Shown here: in pieces, positions 33,599-42,143 of the stretch
Layout: every line of letters begins with the position of its first letter
Position numbering within the stretch: the first letter of the stretch is position 1
NCBI GenBank assembly: GCA_964506245.1
Contig: CAZDKK010000009.1
Coordinates: forward strand, 45,204-109,203
Direction of reading: 5' to 3'
Origin: CAZDKK01 sp964506245
Lineage (GTDB): Bacteria; Eisenbacteria; RBG-16-71-46; CAIMUX01; WJJG01
Length of the DNA stretch: 64,000 nucleotides
Made by a program: the position numbers and the translations under genes
Notes under the pieces: model-generated
What the model saw: only the letters and a program-made list of their open reading frames with translations
What the model was told of the DNA's origin: nothing
Databases searched by the model: none

Positions 33599-34953
33599 CG
33601 ATCTACTACAGCACGAACCACTCGGTGCCGGAGGTCGATCTCGCCCAGGCCTTGCTCCAGGGCCAGGCCGGCGATCGCGGCCTCTACATGCCCCGTCCGA
33701 TTCCGGCCATGGACCAAGGATTGGTGGCGACGGCGCGCAAGATGTCCTACCCGGACCTGGCCGCTGCCGTCCTCGTGCCCTACGCGGAGGGGACGTTCTC
33801 GCACGACGCGCTGCTGGCGATCTGTCACGACGCGTACAACTACGACGTACCCCTGGAGCGGGTGACCGGCAAGCGCCACGTGATGCGGCTCGATCAGGGC
33901 CCGACCGCTTCGTTCAAGGACTTCGCGGCGCGCTTCATGGGCCGCGCGCTAGGCCAGCTCGTGCGGGAGCGCGGCCGCGAGCTGCTGATCCTCACCGCCA
34001 CCTCGGGCGACACCGGCTCGGCCATCGCCCATGCGTTCCTGGGGGTCAAGGGCATCCGCGTCGTGGTGCTCTTCCCCATTCACGAGGTCTCGGAGCGCCA
34101 GCGGCGGCAGATGACCACCCTGGGCGGCAACATCGCCACCCTGGCGCTCGACAGCAAGTTCGACGACTGCCAGGCCCTCGTGAAGCAGGCCTTCTCGGAT
34201 CCTGACCTGGCCGATCTGCAGCTCACCTCGGCCAACTCGATCAACATCGGCCGGCTGCTGCCACAATCCGTCTACTACCTCTACGCCGCCTCGCGGCTGG
34301 CCGACATCGCGACCGGGGAGAAGATCGTTTTCGCGGTGCCCTCCGGCAACTTCGGGGACCTGCTGGGGGGGCTGCTCGCCTTTCACACGGGACTGCCCGT
34401 CCACCGCTTCGTCGTCGCGACCAACGCCAACGACGAGGTGCCGCGCTTCTTCGCGACCGGCACGTACGAGAAGATCGTCCCCTCGCGCAAGTGCATCTCC
34501 AACGCGATGAACGTCGGCCACCCGTCGAATCTCGCGCGCCTGGTCGACCTCTACGGCGGCCACATGGACGAGAAAGGCAACCTGCACCGCGCGCCGGACA
34601 TGGAGCGCATCCGCCGGGACATGCACGGGGTGAGCATCGACGATGCGGCGACGCGGGCGACGATCGTCGCGGCGCACCAGCGCTACGGCACGCTGCTGGA
34701 ACCGCACGGCGCCGTCGGCTGGGCCGGCCTGGAACGCTACCTCGACGAGCACCGGGAGCTGTCGCAGGCAGTGGCGATCTCGCTGGAGACCGCGCACCCT
34801 GCCAAGTTCCCCGAGGAGATCCGCACCCTGATCGGGATCGATCCCCCCGTGCCCGCGAGCCTGAAGGGGCTGGACGAACGGCCAGAGTCGTATCGCGAGA
34901 TGGAGACGGACTACCGAGCGTTCAAGGAGTACCTGGTGAAGGAGTATCGGTAG
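33595..34953 (+). CDS. thrC: Threonine synthase
   Basis: 452 residues, starting at the ATG that overlaps the upstream stop (ATGA). YYSTNHSVPEVDLAQALLQG is the N-terminal ThrC pattern, and GPTASFKDFAARFMGRALG contains the PLP-binding lysine. TATSGDTGSAIAHAFLGVKG and VFAVPSGNFGDLLGGLLA are phosphate and cofactor loops. The enzyme converts O-phosphohomoserine to threonine. It matches the longer class I form (E. coli or yeast type). Neighbours are a PLP enzyme of the methionine branch, a DUF2284 protein and an ApgM-like proposed homoserine kinase, which would supply its substrate. The whole set is co-directional with an Lrp regulator in front. Confidence 0.95.
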   Translation: MTIYYSTNHSVPEVDLAQALLQGQAGDRGLYMPRPIPAMDQGLVATARKMSYPDLAAAVLVPYAEGTFSHDALLAICHDAYNYDVPLERVTGKRHVMRLDQGPTASFKDFAARFMGRALGQLVRERGRELLILTATSGDTGSAIAHAFLGVKGIRVVVLFPIHEVSERQRRQMTTLGGNIATLALDSKFDDCQALVKQAFSDPDLADLQLTSANSINIGRLLPQSVYYLYAASRLADIATGEKIVFAVPSGNFGDLLGGLLAFHTGLPVHRFVVATNANDEVPRFFATGTYEKIVPSRKCISNAMNVGHPSNLARLVDLYGGHMDEKGNLHRAPDMERIRRDMHGVSIDDAATRATIVAAHQRYGTLLEPHGAVGWAGLERYLDEHRELSQAVAISLETAHPAKFPEEIRTLIGIDPPVPASLKGLDERPESYREMETDYRAFKEYLVKEYR

Positions 34954-34979
34954 GCCAACGCACGCAGAGGGGGTGCAGG

Positions 34980-35519
34980 GTGGCAATCGATCGCGCGAGG
35001 CTGGAGGCGATCTTCCACGAGCACGGTTGCACAGACTTCAAGTGGGTCGACCCAAGCCGCATCATCGTGGCCCAGTGGGTGCGGATGAAGTGCATGTACG
35101 GCTGCTGGGGTTACGGCGACTCCGCCTGCCCGCCCAATACCCCGCCAGTCGACGAGTGCAGGCGGTTCTTCAACGACTACCGCGAGGCCGTGGTCTTCCA
35201 CTTTGTCCGGGCTCTCGACGATCCGGAGCAGCGCCACGCCTGGGGCCGCGAGACGAACGCACGCCTCCTGGAGCTGGAGCGGGCGGTGTTTCTGTCCGGC
35301 TGGTACAAGGCCTTCGTGCTCCCGGCCGACACTTGCTCGCTGTGCCCGGAGTGCGCCCCCACGCGCGTGGACTGCCGCCATCAGAAGCTGGCGCGGCCGA
35401 CGGCTGAAGGGCTCGGCGTCGACGTCTTCGCCACGGTGCGCCAGTATGACTACCCGATCGACGTCCTGCGCGACACGACCGAGACCATGAACCGCTACGC
35501 CTTCCTGTTGGTCGAGTGA
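34980..35519 (+). CDS. DUF2284 Cys-rich predicted metal-binding protein
   Basis: 179 residues starting with GTG at 34980 after AGAGGGGG. The first Cys cluster is MKCMYGCWGYGDSACPPNTP, the second is PADTCSLCPECAPT with CRHQ after it. The spacing fits DUF2284, a family of predicted metal- or iron-sulfur-binding proteins with no firm function. It is placed between threonine synthase (26 nt before) and the homoserine kinase-like gene (30 nt after). Membership in this amino acid operon is a clue for the family, although DUF2284 genes occur in many contexts. Confidence 0.85.
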   Translation: MAIDRARLEAIFHEHGCTDFKWVDPSRIIVAQWVRMKCMYGCWGYGDSACPPNTPPVDECRRFFNDYREAVVFHFVRALDDPEQRHAWGRETNARLLELERAVFLSGWYKAFVLPADTCSLCPECAPTRVDCRHQKLARPTAEGLGVDVFATVRQYDYPIDVLRDTTETMNRYAFLLVE

Positions 35520-35549
35520 GGCAGCACCCATCGGGGGAGGATCCAGGCC

Positions 35550-36806
35550 TTGAGGTCCATCATCATCATCGGCGACGGAATGGCCGACCACCCGCTCGAG
35601 CGGCTCGGGGGCCGCACGCCGCTCATGGTCGCGCGCAAGCCCGCGATCGACCGCATCGCCCGCGAGGGGCGCATGGGTTTGGCGCGCACGATCGGCGAGA
35701 CCGGCCCAGCCGACTCCGCCGTGGCCAACCTGGCGGTGCTCGGCTATGACGCCGCGCGCGTGTCGCAGGGCCGTGCGGTGCTCGAAGCGGCCAGTATGGG
35801 CGTCGAGATCCGCGCGGGCGACGTGGCCGTGCGCTGCAACCTGATCTGCCTCACGGGCCCGGAGGACGACCGGCGGATCAAGAACCACTCCGCCGGCCAC
35901 ATCTCGAGCGAGGAGGCCGCCGAGCTGATCCGCGCGCTCGACGAGGAGCTGGGCGGCGGGCGCGGCGCGCTCCCGGCCGTCTTCCATCCCGGCGTCAGCT
36001 ACCGGCATCTGCTCGTCTTCCCCGGTGGATGGGCCTCGCCGCAGGTCGAGCTCGCACCACCCCACGATCACCTCGATGAGCGTGCCGCGGACCTGTTGCC
36101 GCGGGTCAAGCCTGGCGCGACCGAGCCGGGGGCCGAAGCGACCGCCCGCCGGCTGATCGACTTGTACAACCGCGCCATCCCGATCCTGCGTGACCATCCG
36201 GTCAACGCCGCCCGGCGCAAGGCAGGCAAGGACGAGGCCAACGCGATCTGGACCTGGTCGCCGGGGCGCCGGCCAGCCATGGCGACCCTGCAGGAACGCT
36301 TCGGCGTCAAGGGCGCGGTCATCTCGGCCGTTGATCTCGTGATGGGGCTGGGCGTCTATGCGGGGATGACCCTTGTGCGCGTGCCGGGCGCGACGGGCCT
36401 GCACGACACGAACTACGAGGGCAAGGCCCGGGCCGCGCTCGACGCGCTTGCCGATCACGACCTGGTCTATGTCCACGTCGAGGCCAGCGACGAGGCGAGC
36501 CACTCTCGCGATCTCGACCTCAAGATTCGCTGCATCGAGTATCTCGACGATCGGCTGGTGCGGATCATTCTCGAGGGACTTGCGGCGCGCGGGATTGCGG
36601 CCACCGTGGCGGTCCTGCCCGATCACCCCACGCCCGTCACGACCGGACAGCACGCCCGCGACCCGGTGCCGGTGGCGATCCTCACGCCGGGTGTCGCCCC
36701 GGATTCGACTGAGCGTTTCGACGAGGAGCAGGCGGCGCGCGGCTCGCTGGGGTTGCTCGCGGGCGAGCAGTTCATCCGCGTGGTGCTGGGGAAGGATCGC
36801 GCGTAG
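35550..36806 (+). CDS. ApgM-like phosphoglycerate mutase family protein, proposed homoserine kinase
   Basis: 418 residues starting with TTG at 35550, after GGGGGAGG. The alkaline-phosphatase-type fold shows IIIIGDGMADHPLERLGG and ETGPADSAVANLAVLGYD, with the nucleophilic Ser and metal ligands. Further motifs are VHVEASDEASHSRDLDLK and VLPDHPTPVTTGQHARDPVP. These are features of cofactor-independent phosphoglycerate mutases of the archaeal type. A bacterial subgroup has been proposed to act as a homoserine kinase replacing ThrB (the TIGR02535 family). Location two genes after threonine synthase, with no classical ThrB in sight, supports that role. Plain phosphoglycerate mutase activity cannot be excluded from sequence alone. 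Confidence 0.8.
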   Translation: MRSIIIIGDGMADHPLERLGGRTPLMVARKPAIDRIAREGRMGLARTIGETGPADSAVANLAVLGYDAARVSQGRAVLEAASMGVEIRAGDVAVRCNLICLTGPEDDRRIKNHSAGHISSEEAAELIRALDEELGGGRGALPAVFHPGVSYRHLLVFPGGWASPQVELAPPHDHLDERAADLLPRVKPGATEPGAEATARRLIDLYNRAIPILRDHPVNAARRKAGKDEANAIWTWSPGRRPAMATLQERFGVKGAVISAVDLVMGLGVYAGMTLVRVPGATGLHDTNYEGKARAALDALADHDLVYVHVEASDEASHSRDLDLKIRCIEYLDDRLVRIILEGLAARGIAATVAVLPDHPTPVTTGQHARDPVPVAILTPGVAPDSTERFDEEQAARGSLGLLAGEQFIRVVLGKDRA

Positions 36807-36813
36807 GGAGCGG

Positions 36814-36865
36814 GCCGGCGGTGCCCGACCTGTCACGCCTCGGGGGTCTGGCGACGCCCGCCGGC
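36814..36865. terminator. Possible terminator between convergent genes
   Basis: Arms GCCGGCGG (36814-36821) and CCGCCGGC (36858-36865) are perfectly complementary but separated by 36 nt. They lie between the stops of two convergent genes. No T-run is present. Confidence 0.3.
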
Positions 36866-36866
36866 G

Positions 36867-37073
36867 CTACCGAGCCACCTTGCGGCCCCCGCCGAGGAGG
36901 CGCGCGGGGAGCATGAGAATGGCCTTCAGCAACGCAAAGACCGCCTCGAACGTGATGCCGATCAGACGGAACGGGATCGACAGCAGCCAGAAGAGTGGAT
37001 AGAGCACGAGCGCGAGCAGCGCCAGCGGCCAGCAGAATACGAGCAGCAGCAACCAGAGCAGAAACCTCGTCAC
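36867..37073 (-). CDS. Small hydrophobic membrane protein
   Basis: 68 residues starting with GTG at 37073, which follows GGAGG by 7 nt. The protein is mostly one long or two short membrane helices (LLWLLLLVFCWPLALLALVL, LLSIPFRLIGITFEAVFALL) with a basic end (LLGGGRKVAR). I recognise no family. The convincing ribosome binding site supports translation. It lies between the homoserine kinase-like gene (convergent) and the M56 peptidase operon (same strand, about 108 nt upstream). Confidence 0.6.
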   Translation of the reverse strand: MTRFLLWLLLLVFCWPLALLALVLYPLFWLLSIPFRLIGITFEAVFALLKAILMLPARLLGGGRKVAR

Positions 37074-37180
37074 AGCACACCTCCGCCGGCTGATCCTCCG
37101 ACATGCGGCGCGGTTGCGCTACTCCCTTTTGCCGCCGTCGCTCCCGTGGTCCGGCGCCGCGGCCTTGGGGGCCAGCGCTT

Positions 37181-39409
37181 CTACCGCAGCGCCCGGATCA
37201 CCCGCGCGTACTCGTACTGCGACTGGATGTGCTCCGCCGCCGCGAGGCACGCCTCGCGCAAGCGCTGGTCGTCCCCGGCCCGGCGGGCCAGCGTGATGAG
37301 GACGCGTGCCCTCTCGTAGTCCGATTCGAGACCGTCGAGCGCCGCGAAATAGGCGCCGCGCACGCCCTCGTCCGCCAGCAGGTCGGGGTCGAAGGCGGAC
37401 AGGAACTGCGCGGTTTCGTAATCGGAGCGGATGCCACGCACCGCTTCGAGCAGCACCGCCAGTTCCCCGGGCGTGCGATCCCTGCGGTCCAGCCCGCTCT
37501 GCAACACGCGGTGCGCCTCGTAGTCGGAGTCGATGGAGGACAGGGCCGCGAGGAAGGCCTCCCGCGTGGCTTCTCTCTGCAAGTGACCATCCACGTACTC
37601 GATCAACATGCAGGCGCGCGTGTAGTCCGACTGGAAGTCCCGCCGGACGTGCTGCAGGATCTCGATGATCTCATCGTCGCGCAGGTTGTCCAGGCCGAGG
37701 GCCTCGCTCCAGTAGATCCCCTGCGCGTGTTCGGACTCGGCCCGTTCAACCAATGCGAGGACGCCGCGGAATCCTTCCTGCTCGTACACCCGCCGGACGC
37801 GCACGTCCGCGTCGATGCCCGCCTGCACCATGAGCAAGTCGATGGTGCGCGCCAGCCAGGCGGCCCCCTCGGCATCGAAGGGCCGCGAATCGCGACCGAT
37901 CCGGAAGTGGTACACGGGCTGCCCGCCGTCGCCTGCCTCCACCTGGAGGCTGGTTCTTTTGCGCCCACGCTTCTCCTCGATCGAGAACTCCGCACCCTCG
38001 TCCAGCCGGACGATCCCCGAGTAGTCGTCGTTGAACTCGATCTTGCCTTCCATCTCCATCCTCACCCTGGTCCCGTCCGCATTGAGCTCGCACGACCTGG
38101 ACCGGTCCGAGGTGAACAAGTCCCACTCCGCCGGGCTCAGCTCGGGGAGCACCGGCAGTGAAGGGAGCTCGGGCAGGTCGGGCAGGTCGATTGCTGCCGG
38201 GGTGCGGGGAGCGCCGTTCACAGTCAGTCGTGACGATTCCTCGTCGTGCGCGCGCGCCGTTGGACCCAGCGCAGCGAGCACCGTGACGAAGGCCAGGATC
38301 AGGCCGGCGGCCAGCGCGACCGCGCGGCGGTCCGGCGCGCGCCGGCAGCGCCTGGAATCGAGCACCGCGTCCAGCCGGTCGAAGATGCGCGAGCGACGCG
38401 CCATCGCCAGCCCACCCGACGGGCATGGCTGCCGCGCGCCCAGATGGCAGGCGATCTGCAGCAGGTGGTGCGCGTACGCGGAGGGCCGGGCGCCGGCCAT
38501 GAGCACCAGATCGTCGCAGGCCCGTTCCCGTTCCACGCGCATCTGCCGCGCAGCCATCCACACCAGGGGATTGAACCAGTGGATCAGGCACGCGCACTGG
38601 GCCGCGAGCTGGGTCAGACAGTCGCGCCGCCTGACGTGAGCCAGCTCGTGGAGCAGCACTTGGCGGCGCAGCTCCGCGGGCCAGCCGTGGCAGTCCTTGG
38701 GCAGCAACACGACCGGGCGCCACAGGCCCCACGTCATCGGGGCGACTGCGCGCGGGCTGACGAGGAGCCGCGGGGGCGTAGGGATGCCGAGATCGCGGCA
38801 GAGCGACCGCAGGAGCGCGGGCCATCCGTCCTCCGCCGGCGGCCGGGCCTCCTGCTGGAATCTCCGCAAGCGGGCCATGCCCCACACGAGTGCGAGGATC
38901 AGCGGCAGCATGCCCGACAGCCAGAGCGAGAAGCCCCAGACGGCGGGCGGCACGGAGGTCAAAAAGCCCCGCAGGGTGTGGAATGGTCCGTCCGCCTGCC
39001 AGCGAGCGCTCGCGCCGAGATCCGCGGCCCAGGCCGCGGCTGGACCGCTGCCGAGATCTGGTTCCCGGCCCGGTTCAGCCGTGCCGCTTCCCCCAGGACC
39101 CCCGATGGGGCCGGAGGTGGATGCGCCGCGGCCGAGTTCGGGGCCGGCGGTCTGCAGGACGAGTGTGCCGGGAACCGGCAGGACCTGCCAGGAGGGCAGC
39201 CCCGCATCCAGGATCGGCAGCAGCAGCAACCCGATCATGCCGAGCGCCCACATCGTGTGGCGGGCGGCAGCCGAGGCGGAGCGCAAGAGACCACCGGCCA
39301 GGAGCAAGATCCCCGTGAGGAGGGCGCCCTTCAGCGCCACGGGCAGGAAGAGCGCGATCCAGGGATCGGCGATTCGTGTGAAAGTCACGGGATCGGCGAT
39401 GGGGAACAT
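37181..39409 (-). CDS. M56-family membrane metallopeptidase (BlaR1-like) with SDYE-repeat sensor domain
   Basis: 742 residues; the ATG at 39409 follows AAGGAGGG, 2 nt after the BlaI stop. Membrane helices occur around 20-55, near 165, and near 355-375. Between them is the M56 zinc protease site LLHELAHVRRRD with QCACLIHWFNPLVW. In BlaR1 this site cleaves the BlaI repressor after signal binding. The outer C-terminal half lacks a penicillin-binding domain. Instead it has a beta-rich part (RVRMEMEGKIEFNDDYSGIV) and then five helical repeats marked SDY: FQSDYTRACML, IDSDYEAHRVL, IRSDYETAQFL, LESDYERARVL, IQSQYEYARVI. The signal is therefore probably not a beta-lactam. The neighbouring repressor gene makes this a complete sensor-repressor pair. 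Confidence 0.85.
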   Translation of the reverse strand: MFPIADPVTFTRIADPWIALFLPVALKGALLTGILLLAGGLLRSASAAARHTMWALGMIGLLLLPILDAGLPSWQVLPVPGTLVLQTAGPELGRGASTSGPIGGPGGSGTAEPGREPDLGSGPAAAWAADLGASARWQADGPFHTLRGFLTSVPPAVWGFSLWLSGMLPLILALVWGMARLRRFQQEARPPAEDGWPALLRSLCRDLGIPTPPRLLVSPRAVAPMTWGLWRPVVLLPKDCHGWPAELRRQVLLHELAHVRRRDCLTQLAAQCACLIHWFNPLVWMAARQMRVERERACDDLVLMAGARPSAYAHHLLQIACHLGARQPCPSGGLAMARRSRIFDRLDAVLDSRRCRRAPDRRAVALAAGLILAFVTVLAALGPTARAHDEESSRLTVNGAPRTPAAIDLPDLPELPSLPVLPELSPAEWDLFTSDRSRSCELNADGTRVRMEMEGKIEFNDDYSGIVRLDEGAEFSIEEKRGRKRTSLQVEAGDGGQPVYHFRIGRDSRPFDAEGAAWLARTIDLLMVQAGIDADVRVRRVYEQEGFRGVLALVERAESEHAQGIYWSEALGLDNLRDDEIIEILQHVRRDFQSDYTRACMLIEYVDGHLQREATREAFLAALSSIDSDYEAHRVLQSGLDRRDRTPGELAVLLEAVRGIRSDYETAQFLSAFDPDLLADEGVRGAYFAALDGLESDYERARVLITLARRAGDDQRLREACLAAAEHIQSQYEYARVIRALR

Positions 39410-39411
39410 GG

Positions 39412-39801
39412 CTATCGTCCCTCCTTGCGTGCCTGCTCGATCATGCGGACCAGCTTCTTCAGTTCGTCGTCCGACAGGTCCTTGCCCGAGCCCTCGAGCA
39501 GAGCCGCGATCATCTCCTCGTAGGAATCGTCGAAGAAGTTGCGGAGCAGATTCTTCAGCGCCGAGCGGCGCACGCGCTCCCGGGAGACCGTCGGCTCGAA
39601 GACATGGCGCGGCCCATCCCATCGATGGCGCAGATGCTGTTTCTCTTCCAGGACCCGCAGGTGGGCCCTGACGGCCGAGTAGCTGGGCGGGTCCTCGAGA
39701 TTCTCCAGGACCTCCTGCGCCGTGGCCTGCCCCAGTCGGTAGATGATGTCCATGATCTGGCGCTCGCGCCGGCTGAGATCGATATGCGGATCACGCGCCA
39801 T
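39412..39801 (-). CDS. BlaI/MecI-family repressor
   Basis: 129 residues; the ATG at 39801 follows GGAGGGGG. Winged-helix pattern of BlaI/MecI: LSRRERQIMDIIYRLGQATA, EVLENLEDPPSYSAVRAHLR and LEEKQHLRHRWDGPRHVFEP, then a C-terminal dimerisation part (LLRNFFDDSYEEMIAALLEG). Such repressors bind operators as dimers and are inactivated by cleavage by a membrane M56 protease. Here that protease is the next gene, 2 nt away. Regulated genes are not obvious; the S41 peptidase gene upstream on the same strand, with a symmetric site in its promoter region, is a candidate. Confidence 0.9.
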   Translation of the reverse strand: MARDPHIDLSRRERQIMDIIYRLGQATAQEVLENLEDPPSYSAVRAHLRVLEEKQHLRHRWDGPRHVFEPTVSRERVRRSALKNLLRNFFDDSYEEMIAALLEGSGKDLSDDELKKLVRMIEQARKEGR

Positions 39802-39883
39802 CGACGTCTTCCCCCTCCAGCCGCAAGCGCGGCCCCTGCTCACGCCCACGCCGTCGTCCCCGGCGCCGGCGCGGGCCGCTCTG

Positions 39884-41683
39884 TCACTGCCCGGCCTCCA
39901 ACCGCTTCAGCATCTCCCTGCCGTTCCTGCTCTGGGGATTCAGCTCGAGCGATCTGCGGTAGCTAGCGATCGCTCGTTCCTTCTGCCCCGCCTGCATCAG
40001 GGCCTCACCGAGGCTGTCGTGGGCATTCCAGGAGTTCGGGTAGAGCCCGGTGTTCATCTCGAACACGAAAGCGGCCGCCTCGAGGTTCCCTTCCTGCAGC
40101 AGTCGGTAGCCGAGGTTGTTGAAGTCGTTCTCGTCGAACACGGGACCGGTCTCCCCCCGGCTCCTCAGTTCCCGGAACTGCTGCTCCGCGGCGGCGATGC
40201 CACCCGCGGCGAGCGCCTGTCCCACGATCTCCGCGGCGGATCCCTGACGCGCCTTGCGGACCGCCCTGCGCGCCCGCTCGATCTGCGGCAGCTCCAAGGG
40301 GATCATGGCCTCGAACGACTCGCCCTCCTGCAGCGCGGCCTCGGCGGCCCCGATGTCGCCGGTGCCCAGGCAGGCCTGGGCCAGCATCGCGTAGGTGCTC
40401 ACGAACTGTGGGAACTCCTCGCGAACCGCCTGCAGCAGCCCGATCGCCTCGGGATACTGCTCGCGGCCAAGGTATTGCTGGCTCTGCTGGAAGGCCTCGT
40501 CGGGGCTGAAGAAGTGTGCATCGCTGCCCGAGGCGCGCGCACGGTCGAGCGCGGCGATCGCGGCCTCGACACCCTGGTCCTCGACGGCGCGCACGTACTC
40601 CTCGACCAGCGACGCCTTCACGTCAGCCAAGCTGGCAGCCTCGTCCTGCGGAGCGGGTGCGCCGCGCTCGAGCAGCTGCTGCGCGAACTCCAGCACCCGG
40701 TCCGTGCCCGCGACGATGTTCGCCGGCGTGTTCCAGATGCGCAGGTCGGGCGGCACGCCGAGGCCGTCATAGCAGACGCCGTTGTGGTCCGTGGCCGTCT
40801 TGAAGGCCACCCACAGCACCCATCCGTTGGGCATCCGATCGGGGAACTGCGATGCAAAGGCCCCTTCGGTCGGGTCGCCCACCAGGGTGACGTGCGGCAG
40901 CACGCGCATGGCCAGTGCGAAGTTATCGGCGCCGCTCGCGCTGAGTCGGTGCGTCAAGAGGACCGTGGGGCCCGTGAACCGGATCGGACCGCCGGGCTCG
41001 ACATTGCGGCAGTCCGCCGGGCCCAGGTCGTCGTGCCTCGGGCCATAGCGGGTCCACACGCGCATGTAGTGCCGCTTGCGGTCCGCGAAGCGATTCGCCA
41101 CCTCTTCCACGACCCGCGCATTGCCGCCCGGGTTGCCGCGCACATCGACGACGAGGGCCCGGGCCTGCGCGAACTCGCTCATGAATGCGTCGATCGCCTC
41201 CGTGGTCGGTCCGACAGCGTCCTTGAAGTCAGCCATGTGCAGGTACCCGATTTCGTCCGTCAACCAGCCGGACGTGAAGTTGCCGTCCAGAGTGGCCGTG
41301 AACTTGCCCTGCAGATACTTCGATTTGATCAGATCCAGAGAGAAGTCATCGGGCCTGAGACCTTCGGTCAGCCCGCCGCAGTTGCGGCGCGTGCCGTCGG
41401 CCAGGCAAACGTGCGAATCGTTCAAGTGCTGCAACATCGTGAGCAGGATGTCCCACAGCTGTGCGTCGGTGGTCTCCGCAGTGACCTGCGGGCGATAGAC
41501 TCGGTAGAGCGCGTCCCAGTCGACGTGTTTGACGCCGAACTGGGCATAGGTCCGATCCATGGCCTTCCAGACGTACTCAAAGTTCAGCTCGGGGTCGCGC
41601 GGGTTGCTGCTGTCCTGACCACTCGCGGCGGGCAGGGAGGCCAGCAGCGCGATCCCCACCAGCCAGGGGAGCAGGCGTGTCAT
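39884..41683 (-). CDS. Exported S41-family peptidase with C-terminal TPRs
   Basis: 599 residues; the ATG follows GAGGAG. Signal peptide: LLPWLVGIALLASLPAASGQ. The N-terminal helical part (FEYVWKAMDRTYAQFGVKHV, DWDALYRVYRPQV) and core (GYLHMADFKD, ALVVDVRGNPGGNARVVEEV) are those of tail-specific/S41 peptidases. The nucleophile is expected in LTHRLSASGADNFALAM (Ser 248 or 250). Residues from about 350 onward are TPR-like, ending in DSLGEALMQAGQKERAIASY. S41 enzymes cleave near protein C-termini or degrade peptides. A PDZ domain is not evident. The gene lies 82 nt upstream of the BlaI gene on the same strand and may be transcribed with it. Confidence 0.85.
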   Translation of the reverse strand: MTRLLPWLVGIALLASLPAASGQDSSNPRDPELNFEYVWKAMDRTYAQFGVKHVDWDALYRVYRPQVTAETTDAQLWDILLTMLQHLNDSHVCLADGTRRNCGGLTEGLRPDDFSLDLIKSKYLQGKFTATLDGNFTSGWLTDEIGYLHMADFKDAVGPTTEAIDAFMSEFAQARALVVDVRGNPGGNARVVEEVANRFADRKRHYMRVWTRYGPRHDDLGPADCRNVEPGGPIRFTGPTVLLTHRLSASGADNFALAMRVLPHVTLVGDPTEGAFASQFPDRMPNGWVLWVAFKTATDHNGVCYDGLGVPPDLRIWNTPANIVAGTDRVLEFAQQLLERGAPAPQDEAASLADVKASLVEEYVRAVEDQGVEAAIAALDRARASGSDAHFFSPDEAFQQSQQYLGREQYPEAIGLLQAVREEFPQFVSTYAMLAQACLGTGDIGAAEAALQEGESFEAMIPLELPQIERARRAVRKARQGSAAEIVGQALAAGGIAAAEQQFRELRSRGETGPVFDENDFNNLGYRLLQEGNLEAAAFVFEMNTGLYPNSWNAHDSLGEALMQAGQKERAIASYRRSLELNPQSRNGREMLKRLEAGQ

Positions 41684-42143
41684 CGTCGCAGACTCCTCAC
41701 GGGGGGGACGTGGGTTGCATGCTAGGAAATCAATTCTGTGCTAAAATACTAGCATCAGCCCCTCTGGGTTGCATGGAAAATGCCGCCGGCGACCGGCCGC
41801 GTGCGGCCCCCCGGCACCCCGTGAGGTCCGGGCGGCGTAACGCTCGAGAGTGCTGATCGTTAGCACGATCGGCTGCGGGATTCACCCACAGGACCGATCT
41901 CGGGCGCATCGCGTTCGGCCCGGAGTGCGGCCCGCCCGCGAGGACGGTGCTCGAAGCCCGCGCACCACGGAACAGGCAACCCGCCACCTCCCGGCCTCCC
42001 GTCGGCACCCGGTCGAGGGATGCACCCGGAATGACCGCACGCTATGATGGGGCGCACGCTGCTGCGCGGCGAGCAGGTCCGGCGCGCTGGAGCGCCGGAG
42101 GCGACTCTGCGAGCGGGACGCTGAACGCGGAAGGATCGAGGGA
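41684..42143. other. Divergent promoter region
   Basis: 460 nt between the S41 peptidase gene and the RsbU-like gene. It holds the inverted repeat at 41719-41755 in a short AT-rich stretch, and a -10-like TATGAT at 42043-42048 on the plus strand about 95 nt before the RsbU-like start. No gene seen. Confidence 0.45.
41719..41755. promoter_or_regulatory. Inverted repeat in AT-rich promoter of S41 peptidase gene
   Basis: Perfect 7-bp arms ATGCTAG (41719-41725) and CTAGCAT (41749-41755) enclose 23 nt that include TAAAAT. The site starts 36 nt before the S41 start codon. Its symmetry suits a dimeric regulator such as the nearby BlaI homologue, but that pairing is only a guess. Confidence 0.4.

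Noticed and set aside
37181..39801. Calling the pair blaR1/blaI for beta-lactam resistance
   Set aside because: The sensor half has no penicillin-binding domain and no beta-lactamase gene is nearby.
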